DNA of 45,120 nucleotides, taken from positions 1 through 45,120 of the forward strand of contig CAJWYF010000010.1 of the NCBI GenBank assembly GCA_913049535.1, read 5' to 3'. Below, one piece after another: positions 8,307 through 18,200 of the stretch (positions within the stretch are counted from its first letter, which is position 1; each line of letters begins with the position of its first letter). The translations under genes were made by a program, and so were the position numbers. Below the pieces are notes generated by a model. That model worked only from the letters and a program-made list of their open reading frames with translations, had not been told where the DNA came from and did not search any database. This DNA is from an uncultured Synechococcus sp. GTDB lineage: Bacteria > Cyanobacteriota > Cyanobacteriia > PCC-6307 > Cyanobiaceae.

Positions 8307-9854
8307 TCAGTGCAGGAAGTGGCGTCGCCCGGTCAGCACCATGGCCACCCCTGCAGCGTTGCAGGCAGCAATCGAATCCGCATCCCGCTTGCTGCCTCCT
8401 GGCTGAATCACAGCGCGGATTCCGCGGCTGGTGGCCAGCTTGACCGTGTCATCAAAGGGGAAGAAGCCATCGCTGGCGAGCACGGCACCACGGGCACCAT
8501 CCCCAGCTGCCGCTAGAGCGATCTCCGCTGATCCCACCCGGTTCATCTGACCGGCGCCCACCCCCAGGCTCTGACCGGCTTTGGCGACGACGATGGCGTT
8601 GGAGCGCACATGGCGGACCACGCGCCAGGCAAAGCGCAGATCCTCCAGCTCATCGCGCTCTGGTTGGCGCTCCGTCGCGACCTGCCATGCCTCAGGCTCA
8701 TCGGCGCTTTGATCGCGATCCTGCACCAACACCCCACCGAGGATCGAGCGCAGGTGCTGCCGGCTGGCCTGGGCGCTGGCCTGGCTGGGGAGCTCCAACA
8801 GGCGCAGGTTGGTCTTGGCAGCGAGCTGCTCGCGGGCTTCTGCACTGATGCTGGGCGCGACGATGCATTCAAGAAACAGCCCCTCCAAGCTGGCGCAGGC
8901 GGCTGCGTCCAGGGTCTGGTTCAGAGCGATGATCCCTCCAAAGGCGGAGACCGGATCAGCGGCGATGGCTCGGGCGAGGGCCTCGGCGCAGCTGTTGCCG
9001 GTGGCGACGCCACAGGGGTTGGTGTGCTTGATCACCACCGCTGCAGGGCCTTCTGCTGCGGGGAAGCGTTCCACCGCCGCCTGGGCAGCATCAAGGTCGA
9101 GCAAATTGTTGTAGCTCAGGGCTTTGCCTTGCAGTTGTTGGGCCCCGCCCCAGCCATTGCTGCTGCTGAACCAGCCCGCGCTTTGGTGGGGGTTCTCGCC
9201 GTAGCGCAAGCTTTGGCGCAGCGGTAAGGCCAGTTCCAGCGTTGTGGCCGAACCCTCGGCTGCGTCTCCTTGGAGCTGTTGCCCCAGCCAGGTGCTGATG
9301 GCGCGGTCGTAGCCGGCCGTGTGCTGGAAGGCCTCCAGGGCCAGTTGCTTGCGCAGCTCAAGGGGCACTGGACCGGCGTCGAGGGCGTTGAGCAGCCGTT
9401 TGTACTGCTCAGGGCTGGTCAGCACACTGACGTGGGCGTGGTTCTTGGCGGCCGCGCGCACCATGGCCGGCCCGCCAATGTCGATCTTTTCAATGGCGTC
9501 CTCCCAGCGCACATCCGGCTGGGCAATGGTGGCCTCAAAGGGATAGAGGTTCACCACCACCAGCTCGATCGGGGGGATCTGCTGCGCCTCGAGATCCGCC
9601 TGGTCGGCTGCTTCGCTTGGGCGGGCCAGGATGCCGCCATGGACGCGGGGGTGAAGCGTCTTGACACGGCCCCCCAGGATTTCCGGTGCTCCGGTGTGTT
9701 CGGCCACCTTCGTGACGGGCAATCCAGCGGCAGCAATGCATTGCGCCGTGCCACCACTGGAGAGCAGCTGAAAACCGTGGCGCTCCACCAGGGCACGCGC
9801 CAGGGGCTCCAGCCCTTCCTTGTTGGACACACTCAGCAGTGCCAGACGGGCCAT
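8307..9854 (-). CDS. purH: bifunctional AICAR formyltransferase/IMP cyclohydrolase PurH
   Basis: PurH carries out the last two steps of purine synthesis, AICAR to FAICAR to IMP. The 515-residue protein starts MARLALLSVSNKEGLEPLAR. It has the N-terminal MGS-like cyclohydrolase domain with SSGGTA and GGRVKTLHPRVHGGIL, then the formyltransferase domain with the catalytic pair K276-H277 in VIKHTNPCGVA and SLRYGENPHQ at 215-224. It ends in the family's typical TGRRHFLH. The frame is open for 62 codons upstream of ATG 9854, but homology begins at that Met. It is divergent from the esterase gene, with 82 bases between them. Confidence 0.96.
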   Translation of the reverse strand: MARLALLSVSNKEGLEPLARALVERHGFQLLSSGGTAQCIAAAGLPVTKVAEHTGAPEILGGRVKTLHPRVHGGILARPSEAADQADLEAQQIPPIELVVVNLYPFEATIAQPDVRWEDAIEKIDIGGPAMVRAAAKNHAHVSVLTSPEQYKRLLNALDAGPVPLELRKQLALEAFQHTAGYDRAISTWLGQQLQGDAAEGSATTLELALPLRQSLRYGENPHQSAGWFSSSNGWGGAQQLQGKALSYNNLLDLDAAQAAVERFPAAEGPAAVVIKHTNPCGVATGNSCAEALARAIAADPVSAFGGIIALNQTLDAAACASLEGLFLECIVAPSISAEAREQLAAKTNLRLLELPSQASAQASRQHLRSILGGVLVQDRDQSADEPEAWQVATERQPERDELEDLRFAWRVVRHVRSNAIVVAKAGQSLGVGAGQMNRVGSAEIALAAAGDGARGAVLASDGFFPFDDTVKLATSRGIRAVIQPGGSKRDADSIAACNAAGVAMVLTGRRHFLH

Positions 9855-9936
9855 GGGCTTTTGATCAGGTAGCAGGCGGCCATGGACGGGGATGGCCAAT
9901 CTCTGATGGTATGGGGCGGACTTCTCCCCCAAGACC

Positions 9937-10533
9937 TTGCATCTAATCCTTCTGCACGGCTGGGGTGCCAGCGGTGATGACCTTTTGCCCCTCGCGCAGG
10001 CCCTCATCGAGGCCATGGCCCCATCCGATGAGGCCGTCACGTCGATCGCCCTTGAGGCGCCTGATGCCCATCCTGCAGGCGGAGGCGCGCGTCAGTGGTA
10101 CGACCTCAATGCCCCTGGATGGCCTGGCATTCCGGCAGCAGTGGCCGACTTGGGACAGCGCCTCGATGGGGCTCTGGCCAAGGCCGGCAACGAGGCGGTG
10201 GTGGTGCTGGGTTTTTCCCAGGGCGCAGCGATGGCGCTGGAAACAGCCATGGCCAGACCATGCGCCGCTGTGATTGCTTGCAGCGGTTACCCCCATCCGG
10301 GCTGGAGCCCAGAGGGAACCATGGATGTCCCCTTACTGGTTCTGCATGGCCGCGACGATCAGGTCGTACCGGTTGCCGCCGCGGAGGCCATCGCCAGCAA
10401 GGTGGCTGCTGCTGGAGGACGGGTGGAATGCCACATCGTCAGCGGCGGCCACACCATCGGCCCTGAGGCCGTGCAGCACATGGCCCAGTTCCTCGACGGC
10501 TTGGGCTTGATGAATCGGGGCAGCGTCAGCTGA
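9937..10533 (+). CDS. alpha/beta hydrolase, carboxylesterase/phospholipase type
   Basis: The 198-residue protein fits the Abhydrolase_2 (YpfH/carboxylesterase) group. It has an N-terminal LILLHGWGASGDDLLPLA strand-turn, the nucleophile elbow GFSQGAAMAL with the catalytic Ser, the acid loop LVLHGRDDQVVP with Asp, and HIVSGGHTIGPEAV with His. So the triad is complete. The substrate is unknown. The start is TTG 9937: the next upstream in-frame codons hold no ATG, GTG or TTG before a TGA at 9904, and the hydrophobic first strand begins at codon 2. It converges on the DUF3155 gene with 11 bases between them. Confidence 0.88.
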   Translation: MHLILLHGWGASGDDLLPLAQALIEAMAPSDEAVTSIALEAPDAHPAGGGARQWYDLNAPGWPGIPAAVADLGQRLDGALAKAGNEAVVVLGFSQGAAMALETAMARPCAAVIACSGYPHPGWSPEGTMDVPLLVLHGRDDQVVPVAAAEAIASKVAAAGGRVECHIVSGGHTIGPEAVQHMAQFLDGLGLMNRGSVS

Positions 10534-10544
10534 GCGAGCCGGAT

Positions 10545-10913
10545 TCAAACGAAGGCGTACTCGTACTCCTCCATCTCCTCCCAGTCATCGGCGATCGCTT
10601 CGAGGCCCGCGAAGATCGTCTCTTCGCCGACTGAATCGACAATCGAGCGCAGCGAGGGGAAGAGGAAGTGGTTTTCCTCGGCGTACTGAGCGCTGAAGAG
10701 CCCCTTTTCGCCCCAGAAAAAGCGATCGGTGGTGTGCTCGTTGCGTCGCACGTTGATCAGCGCCGGAGCCACGAGATGGGACTCGGCGATGTAGCGGCGT
10801 GCCGCAGTGACCGGCTTGTGTTCGCCGGTTTCAAGGTTGAAGGTCGGGACATGGGCCAGCACACGCTGACCCGCCAGACGGCGGCGGCTGATGCGCTTTC
10901 TCTTCTTCGACAT
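10545..10913 (-). CDS. DUF3155 family protein
   Basis: The 122-residue protein starts with a very basic tail, MSKKRKRISRRRLAGQRVL, and ends in a very acidic one, DDWEEMEEYEYAFV. Between them lie PTFNLETGEHKPVTAARRYI and FFWGEKGLFSAQYAEENHFLFPSL. This fits DUF3155, a family of cyanobacteria with no known function. The basic N-terminus could bind nucleic acid (inference). ATG 10913 is chosen over longer in-frame openings because MSKKRKR is a clear start. A long structured upstream region (10914-11308) separates it from the divergent histidine kinase. Confidence 0.82.
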   Translation of the reverse strand: MSKKRKRISRRRLAGQRVLAHVPTFNLETGEHKPVTAARRYIAESHLVAPALINVRRNEHTTDRFFWGEKGLFSAQYAEENHFLFPSLRSIVDSVGEETIFAGLEAIADDWEEMEEYEYAFV

Positions 10914-10960
10914 GGCAGGACCCCAGCTCCGGGGTGGGTGGATCGGACAGGACAAGCCCC

Positions 10961-10983
10961 CCGCTGGCGCAAGGCGTCAGCGG
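10961..10983. repeat. inverted repeat, 10-bp stem
   Basis: CCGCTGGCGC, loop AAG, GCGTCAGCGG. Nine Watson-Crick pairs and one G-U pair would form a strong hairpin in plus-strand RNA. There is no T-run after it on either strand, so it is not an ordinary terminator. Confidence 0.5.
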
Positions 10984-11039
10984 CTTCGGCTCAGGCGCAG
11001 GTATCCCTGCAGCGCCCATACGTCTTGTCGACCGGAACA

Positions 11040-11056
11040 TGGATTCAATGAATCCA
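11040..11056. repeat. perfect 8-bp inverted repeat
   Basis: TGGATTCA, spacer A, TGAATCCA. This is a compact, nearly continuous dyad 127 bases upstream of the DUF3155 start and 253 upstream of the kinase start. It could be an operator; no matching regulator is known to me. Confidence 0.4.
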
Positions 11057-11084
11057 AGGCTGGGAGGTTGGCTCCACCGATCGT

Positions 11085-11100
11085 CGTTACCGTCGTAACG
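11085..11100. repeat. perfect 6-bp inverted repeat
   Basis: CGTTAC, spacer CGTC, GTAACG. Its right half (GTCGTAAC) is repeated at 11223-11230. Confidence 0.35.
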
Positions 11101-11124
11101 AGGGACGCAGGGGGTTTGAACTAC

Positions 11125-11149
11125 CCCTGCTGTAGCCTTTCCAGCAGGG
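11125..11149. repeat. perfect 8-bp stem with 9-base loop
   Basis: CCCTGCTG, loop TAGCCTTTC, CAGCAGGG. It would form a stable hairpin in RNA from either strand. No T-run follows. Confidence 0.45.
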
Positions 11150-11308
11150 AAGTGCCAGAAAAGCCACGGTGCTTGATGGAACCAGCTCCACAGGACCAGT
11201 GCCCCGGGACTGTGAAGTATTGGTCGTAACACTGATCTTAAGACTTTCTCCGAATTTGGCAAGGCCCTTTTGGCTGGGGGCGCCAACTTGCCGATTGGCA
11301 CGCGGCCG

Positions 11309-12430
11309 ATGATCTCGCCACGCTTCCGCCATCTGGTCGCGCAACAGCTCAACCAGTTCAGCGATTGCGCTCAGCTGGTTGGTCTCGGTGTCTATGTGGC
11401 CCTGCCCTCGGCCTCCGGTGAGCTGCAGCTGCAGTTGATTCAGGCCTGGCCAGAGCGGACCGCCCGGCTTGAGCCTGTTGCCAGCGGTGATCCGTTGTTG
11501 CTGGCTGATCAACAGCGGCGCTGGCTGCCGCTGCGGCGCGAGGCTGCAATTGTCGGTGCCCTGCGGGTCGACAGCAGCGCCGAGCCCTGGTCCGATGCCC
11601 TGCGGGCGCGATTGCAAGGGGCTGCACTACTGCTCAGCGATGCCTTGTTGCTGGATCTCGAGCAGCAGCGCCTGCAAGGCCAGCTGGAGCAGGAGCGACG
11701 CCAGCGTTCCTTGCTGGTGCACCAGATGCGCAACCCTCTGGCGGCCTTGCGCACCTTCACCCAGTTGTTGCTGCGTCGTGTTGAGCCTGGTGATACCCGC
11801 CGCGAACTGGTGGAACACCTGTTGGAGGAGGAGCTGGCCCTGGATCGCTATCTCGATGCCCTTACTCAGAGCGAATCGGCTCCGGCCCTGCCTGGTGATG
11901 GTGCCGCCGAAGCGCCACTCCTGCTGCCTCCAGCGCTTGCGGCTGATCAGAGCGAGCCGCTGCAACCCCGGCTCCAGCCGCTGCTGGCTCGGGCGGCAGC
12001 CACGGCCAGTCTTCAGGGCAGGCGCTGGTGTCCCCCAGCGGCCCTGCCTGAGGTGAAGCTGGCGGCTGCATCGGTGGCCGAGATCCTGGCCAACCTGCTT
12101 GAAAACGCTTTCCGCTACAGCGATGCCAGCGGTGATTTGGGGCTGTGGTGCCTCCAGGACAAGGGGATGCTGCACCTTGCGGTTTGGGACAGCGGTCCGG
12201 CCATTGCTCCTCAAGAGCGCAAGCGCATCTTCCAGCGCGGTGAGCGCGGTGAACGTGGTGCTGGTTTGAGCGGTACGGGACTGGGGCTCGCCCTGGCCCG
12301 CGATCAGGCTGAGGCCCTCGGTGGCAGGCTCGAATTAGTGGTGCCCGCCTCCCAGCTGGCGCCTGAACTGGCTGCCTGCGGCAATGCGTTTGTGTTGAGT
12401 CTCCCGCTCAATGCAGCAGCCACCAGCTGA
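11309..12430 (+). CDS. orphan sensor histidine kinase, soluble (possibly Hik2-like)
   Basis: The 373-residue protein has an N-terminal sensor region (about 1-115) resembling a GAF fold, then a short coiled coil of Gln/Glu/Arg (about 117-133). The phosphoacceptor box LLVHQMRNPLAALRTF has H138. The ATPase part has N-box LLENAFRYS (N266), G1 DSGPAI (294) and G2 GTGLGLALA (322). There is no membrane segment, so the sensor is cytoplasmic. No response regulator is adjacent. The H-box and GAF layout recall Hik2/chloroplast sensor kinase, including a cysteine at position 20; this assignment is inference. ATG 11309 is preferred over TTG 11270. The 3' end overlaps cobS by 23 bases. Confidence 0.88.
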   Translation: MISPRFRHLVAQQLNQFSDCAQLVGLGVYVALPSASGELQLQLIQAWPERTARLEPVASGDPLLLADQQRRWLPLRREAAIVGALRVDSSAEPWSDALRARLQGAALLLSDALLLDLEQQRLQGQLEQERRQRSLLVHQMRNPLAALRTFTQLLLRRVEPGDTRRELVEHLLEEELALDRYLDALTQSESAPALPGDGAAEAPLLLPPALAADQSEPLQPRLQPLLARAAATASLQGRRWCPPAALPEVKLAAASVAEILANLLENAFRYSDASGDLGLWCLQDKGMLHLAVWDSGPAIAPQERKRIFQRGERGERGAGLSGTGLGLALARDQAEALGGRLELVVPASQLAPELAACGNAFVLSLPLNAAATS

Positions 12431-13175
12431 ACCAGCCACACCACAGCGTCAGCGCTTCTGTCCACTCCACGCAGGCGCCATAACTGTCACCTGTGTGGCC
12501 GCCCAGCCGGCGGCCCAGTTCAAGCGGCACCAAGATCGCGGGGGGCAATCCCGACAGACCTGCCACCAGGCCCGCGGTTCGCTCAGCGCTGGCCTGGCTG
12601 CCAAGGCAGAGAACAGCGAGCAGGGCCACCAGCACCGCTGCAGGCACCAATTCCTGCGGCAGCGCACGTTGCTGCTGGCGATGAAACGCAGCGCTGCCTT
12701 CCGCTCGCAAGTAAGGAAACCAGGCCATGGCGGGCAGCGGGGCAATCCGCCCCCATACCGCACTCCAGATCAGCAGTGCTGGCGCCAGTGGCCCCAAGCT
12801 GAGCAAGGCAGCGGCCTTGAGCAGCAGCACCAGCAGCGCCGCCACCAGACCACTGGCGCCGATGCGGCTGTCGGCCATGGCCTCGAGCTGGCGCGGCCCA
12901 GCTGCCAGGCCATCGCCGGTGTCCATGACGCCATCGAGGTGCAGTCCTCCGCTGAGCAACAGCCCAAAGCCCAGCACCAGGGCCGTGCAGGCGGCAGGCG
13001 GCAGACCCAGCTGCTGGCCCAACCACCAGAGCGTGGCCTGGCCGCCGCCGATCACCAGCCCAAGCCAGGGGGCAAAACGGGCGATGCGCGCAAAGCGCGG
13101 CGTCGCCCCAGGCAGTGCTGGCAGGGTGCTGTAGAAGATCCAGCTGCCTGCCAGGTCAGGCCACCAGCGAGGCAT
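12408..13175 (-). CDS. cobS: adenosylcobinamide-GDP ribazoletransferase CobS
   Basis: CobS joins adenosylcobinamide-GDP with alpha-ribazole, the final assembly step of cobalamin-type cofactors, in the membrane. The 255-residue protein shows the family signature SGGLHLDGVMDTGDGL (about 94-109) with the acidic residues thought to bind Mg, then DSRIGASGLVA and several hydrophobic helices. The C-terminal GHTGDSYGACVEWTEAL is typical. Marine picocyanobacteria make pseudocobalamin rather than cobalamin, so the base attached may be adenine (known biology, not visible here). It is divergent from tgt with 67 bases between them and overlaps the kinase gene tail-to-tail. Confidence 0.95.
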   Translation of the reverse strand: MPRWWPDLAGSWIFYSTLPALPGATPRFARIARFAPWLGLVIGGGQATLWWLGQQLGLPPAACTALVLGFGLLLSGGLHLDGVMDTGDGLAAGPRQLEAMADSRIGASGLVAALLVLLLKAAALLSLGPLAPALLIWSAVWGRIAPLPAMAWFPYLRAEGSAAFHRQQQRALPQELVPAAVLVALLAVLCLGSQASAERTAGLVAGLSGLPPAILVPLELGRRLGGHTGDSYGACVEWTEALTLWCGWFSWWLLH

Positions 13176-13218
13176 CTCAGCGCCAACGCGACTGAGCCCA
13201 TCCTGGAGGGCGCCATAG

Positions 13219-14379
<1,161 letters not shown>

Positions 14380-14393
14380 CGTCCAGCGACTGC

Positions 14394-14552
14394 ATGGTTG
14401 CGACCGCGATGGTGAACGCTGTTTTGCCCCTGATGGCCCAGCTTCCCGAGGCTTACCGCGCCTTCGGCCCCCTGGTGGACATCCTTCCGCTCATCCCGGT
14501 GTTCTTCCTCCTGTTGGCTTTTGTGTGGCAGGCCTCGGTCGGCTTCCGCTGA
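14394..14552 (+). CDS. psbK: photosystem II protein PsbK
   Basis: PsbK is a single-helix subunit of the photosystem II core in the thylakoid membrane, near CP43. The 52-residue precursor has a short leader (15 residues ending LMA) followed by a 37-residue mature part, which is the exact usual length. It begins [20 protein letters not shown] and ends [16 protein letters not shown]. The Pro-rich bend and the FVWQA/FR ending are diagnostic. ATG 14394 is used; ATG 14409 and 14433 lie in the same frame within the leader. Oddly, the last 62 bases overlap the 3' end of the glycosyltransferase gene on the other strand. Confidence 0.96.
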   Translation: MVATAMVNAVLPLMAQLPEAYRAFGPLVDILPLIPVFFLLLAFVWQASVGFR

Positions 14553-15264
14553 TCACCGCCAGCGCAAATTTCGGCAGGGAGAGCATGCGCCGCCAGCGTC
14601 TGGGCTCTTGAAGCAGCCGGTAGAGCCATTCGATTTGCAGGGTTCCCATCCAGCGTGGGGCCCTTTTCTTTTGGCCTGACCAGACATCAAAACTGCCCCC
14701 GACCCCCATCCACAGGCCGGGCTGACCACGGCGGAGCCTGGCGATCCAGGTTTCCTGGCGCGGTACTCCCAAGGCAGCGAGCACCAGATCCGGCTGCAAG
14801 GCCAGCAGCTGACGCTCCAGTTCAGGCCAGACCTCAGCGGGCTGGTAGCCGTGCAGGGCCATGACCAGCTGCAGGCCGGGGTGCTGCTGGGGCAGGCGCT
14901 CCACCAGGGTGTCCATGACTTCTGGTGAGGCACCGATCAGGGCTACGCGCCACCCCTGGCGAGCGCTGTGGGCCAGCAGGTCATGGGCCAATTCGATTCC
15001 AGGGCTGCGCCGGACCCACACCCCCTGGCGACGCAGGGCCCACACCACACCGGCACCATCGGGGATCACCAGGTCGGCCTGGCGGATGGCCTGCTCCAGT
15101 TCCGGCCGCTCAAGGGCGGTCATCGTCATCTCAGCGTTGAGGGTGACGAGCTGGCCGCCACCATGGCGGTGCAGCGCCAGCGCGGCCTCCAGCACATCGC
15201 TGCAGGCATCGATGGGGAGACTCAGCACCTGGCGGCGCTGGTTCGAACGGACCGCGCTGCTCAT
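14491..15264 (-). CDS. WecB/TagA/CpsF-family glycosyltransferase
   Basis: This 257-residue GT26 enzyme transfers N-acetylmannosaminuronic acid or a related sugar to a lipid-linked acceptor in surface polysaccharide synthesis. Family motifs are [65 protein letters not shown] and [20 protein letters not shown] followed by [15 protein letters not shown] 15264 gives [20 protein letters not shown], the expected first strand. The frame stays open far upstream, but that part is antisense to the GH15-like gene and is not coding. It is divergent from that gene with 33 bases between. No polysaccharide cluster surrounds it. Confidence 0.93.
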   Translation of the reverse strand: MSSAVRSNQRRQVLSLPIDACSDVLEAALALHRHGGGQLVTLNAEMTMTALERPELEQAIRQADLVIPDGAGVVWALRRQGVWVRRSPGIELAHDLLAHSARQGWRVALIGASPEVMDTLVERLPQQHPGLQLVMALHGYQPAEVWPELERQLLALQPDLVLAALGVPRQETWIARLRRGQPGLWMGVGGSFDVWSGQKKRAPRWMGTLQIEWLYRLLQEPRRWRRMLSLPKFALAVISGSRPRPATQKPTGGRTPG

Positions 15265-15297
15265 GGGGGGGACGGCTGACCCGAGAGAATCTGACCG

Positions 15298-18200
15298 ATG
15301 AAGACCAGCCTGACAACGGCACCACCAGCTCTGATCCAGCTCGATGCGCAGCTGGATCGTGTTTTTCTGGCGCGCCAGCACCCCATCTCCGGCCTGATGC
15401 CGGCCAGCACAGCCGTCACGGTGCACGGCGACTACAGCGATGCTTGGGTCCGTGATGGCATCTACACCATCCAGGCTGTCTGGGGCATGGCCCTGGCCTG
15501 GCGTCGTCAGGGCGGCCGGCCCCAGAGGGTGTTTGAACTCGAACAGAGCGTGCTGGCGCTGATGCGGGGACTGCTGCGCTCGATGATGGGTCAGGCAGCG
15601 AAGGTGGAGCGCTTCAAGGCCGATCAGGAGCTGCTCGATGCCCTGCATGCCAAATACGACACCGCAACAGGTCAGCCGGTGGTGGCCGATAACGCCTGGG
15701 GCCATCTGCAGCTCGATGCCACCGCACTGTTTCTGCTGCAGCTCGCCCAACTGACGCGCTCCGGGCTGGTGGTGGTGGCCAGCCAGGCCCAGGTCGCTTT
15801 TCTGCAGAACCTGATCTTCTATCTCAGCCGGGCGTACCGCGTGGCGGACTACGGCATCTGGGAGCGGGGCGATAAAGGCAATAACGGCGCTCCAGAGCGC
15901 AACGCCAGTTCCATCGGTTTGGTCAAGGCGGCTCTTGAGGCCGTTGACGGGCTGGATCCCTTCGGACCGGAGGGCGATGGCCAGCAGCTGCTGTGGGTCC
16001 CCCCCGATGCGGTGGTGCGGTTGCGTCGCTCGCTGGAGGCGCTGCTGCCGCGGGAATCTGCCAGCAAGGAGGTGGATAGCGGTTGCTTGGCGGTGATCGG
16101 CTATCCAGCCTGGGCCGTGGAGCGACCTGAGCTGCGGCGCCGCACCCTCGAGGCCATCCGCCGCGAGCTGGGTGGGCGTTACGGCTACGCCCGCTTCCGC
16201 CGCGATGGTCACCAGACCGTTGTCGAGGACAGCTCCAGGCTCCATTACGAACCTGAGGAGCTGGCCTGTTTCGAGAACATCGAATGTCAGTGGCCACTCT
16301 TTTTGGCCTTTGAGCTGGTGACCGCCTGTGTGGAGGAGCGTTGGGAAGAGGCCCGCGCCCTGGATCTGCGGCTGCGTGGTCTGGCCATCGAGCAGGGGCC
16401 TGATGCTGTGCTGCCTGAGCTTTACCGGGTGCCTGAAGCAGGCGTCGATGCTGAACGCCGCTACCCCGGCAGTCAGTCGCGTGAGGCCAACGACAATGTG
16501 CCGCTGCTGTGGAGCCAGAGTCTCTGGCTGCTGGGTCAGCTGCTGCTGGAAGGACTGATCACCCCGGCTGAGCTCGATCCCTGTGGGCGTCGCCGACCGG
16601 AATCTCCGGGCTGCCGCCAGGTGCGGGTGGCCCTGGTGCCGGGTGATGCTGCCGTTGCTGATGCTCTGGCGGCCGAGGGGCTGCCGATGGTCACCCCTGG
16701 GGATGGGGGTGTGGCGGTTGAGCCCTCCCATCGCCTGGCGGAAGCGTTGCAGGGGGTGGGGGCCTGCCCGGCGCTGGGCCTGAGTGGACCGTCTGAAGGG
16801 GGCCTGGCCACCCTGTCGGTGACACGGCTGTACCGCTGCGGCGAACGGCTCACCGCCTTCCTGCCGCCGGTGTTGGAGGAGGGCACCTTTTATTTGGCGG
16901 ATGATCCCGAGCAACTCGCTGATGCGGTGCTGGGTGAGTTGCGGCTGTTGCAGCGCCATTGGCAAGCGCAAGGGGAGCCTCTGCTGCTGGTGCCCCTGGC
17001 CGCGGCAGCCTTTGCCCGCCGCCAGGAGCAGATGCTGGCGCTGGCGCGCAGCCTCGCCTCTGGTGCTGTCGGGGGCGTGGAGGTGCAGCTGGGCACCCTG
17101 GAGCAGCACCTGCCCCATCTCGGTTGTGAGCGGCTGCAGCTGCCCCCACTGGCGCCGGCGGTGCCGGTGCCGGCCACCCCTCTGCGGTTGGCTGAAGCCA
17201 GTGGTCACCGCTCATTGACGGTCGCCCGTGAGCAGGAGCTGGAACTGGAGACGACCTCTGTGCTGGATCTGGCCGCTCAGCTTTGGAACAGCACCTCCTT
17301 GCGTGAGCAGGCTGAGCTGCTGGAGCAGTTGCAGCTGCGTCTTGGCGCCAGCGGCCAGATCCAGGCACCGGATCAGCCGCAGCCCATGCCGTTGCGCAAG
17401 CTGCTGGAGGCCGTGTATCGCCGCAGCCTTGAGGCCGGTGACTGGGAACCTGTCCGGCGCTGCGCCGGTCTGCTGGGTTTGGTTCATCCCCACCTGGAGG
17501 ATGCCCTTGATGACCTGTTGGTTCGCAATCGCCAGCTGGTGGTGGGGCGCAACTACACCGATCAGTCCCGCATCAGCGAGCCGCTTGACAGCAGTGCCAT
17601 CGCCGCCCGCATGCGCCGCTTCAGCGGCGAGGACGGTCGTGAGACGCTATTGCAGCAGGAGCTGCTGCTGGCCTTGGAGGGGTTGGCCCGCCAGCGGCCG
17701 GCGCTGCTGGATGGGACGCTCACCTTCCAGCTCGGCCAGTTGTTACTGCTGCTCACCAGTGAACTGGCCGCGGAACGCAAACTCAGCTCCTCAGAGGCCT
17801 TTGAAGCCCTCTGTGCCCTGCCGCCCCACGGCATCTTCCGGCGCTTGGGTGTGGTGCTCGCCGATCTCAACCGGGCCCGCGCTGCGCTGGAGCGCTGCGA
17901 GCAGTTGCACCTGCGGGGACAGGCGCTCTGGCTGGCCCCCGCACCGGCGGCGGAGCGACCGATGGGTGGATGTTGGCTGCAGCACCGGCTGCGCCAGGGG
18001 GCGCTGCAGCGGGTGCCGCGCAACTTCTACGCCGGTGTCTGGGGCCTGTTGCAGCATTGCCGCGGTTTGCTGATCGGCGACAAGCTCGAGCGGCGTAACA
18101 GGCTGGACAGTGATTTGCTGGCCGAGAAGACCCCGGGGGAGCAGAACTTTGCCGCGGTGGTGGATCATCTGCTCAGCAAGATCGAGGCGCCGGAGTACCG

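Larger units (their letters stand above)
10914..11308. other. 395-base non-coding region rich in inverted repeats
   Basis: No protein-like frame is visible. Four inverted repeats occur in about 190 bases (10961-10983, 11040-11056, 11085-11100, 11125-11149), listed separately. GTCGTAAC occurs twice (11092-11099 and 11223-11230). On the minus strand TAAGAT (complement of 11235-11240) could be a -10 box for a long leader of the DUF3155 gene or for a small RNA. The region should also contain the histidine kinase promoter. I recognise no known RNA family: it is not tmRNA, RNase P RNA or SRP RNA by motif. Confidence 0.55.

Noticed and set aside
15265-17208. Long open frame on the minus strand continuing upstream of the WecB/TagA/CpsF gene for about 650 codons
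   Set aside because: It is exactly antisense to the well supported GH15-like gene. Its translation is Gln/His/Pro-rich without domain signs, as expected from a codon-biased GC-rich shadow frame.
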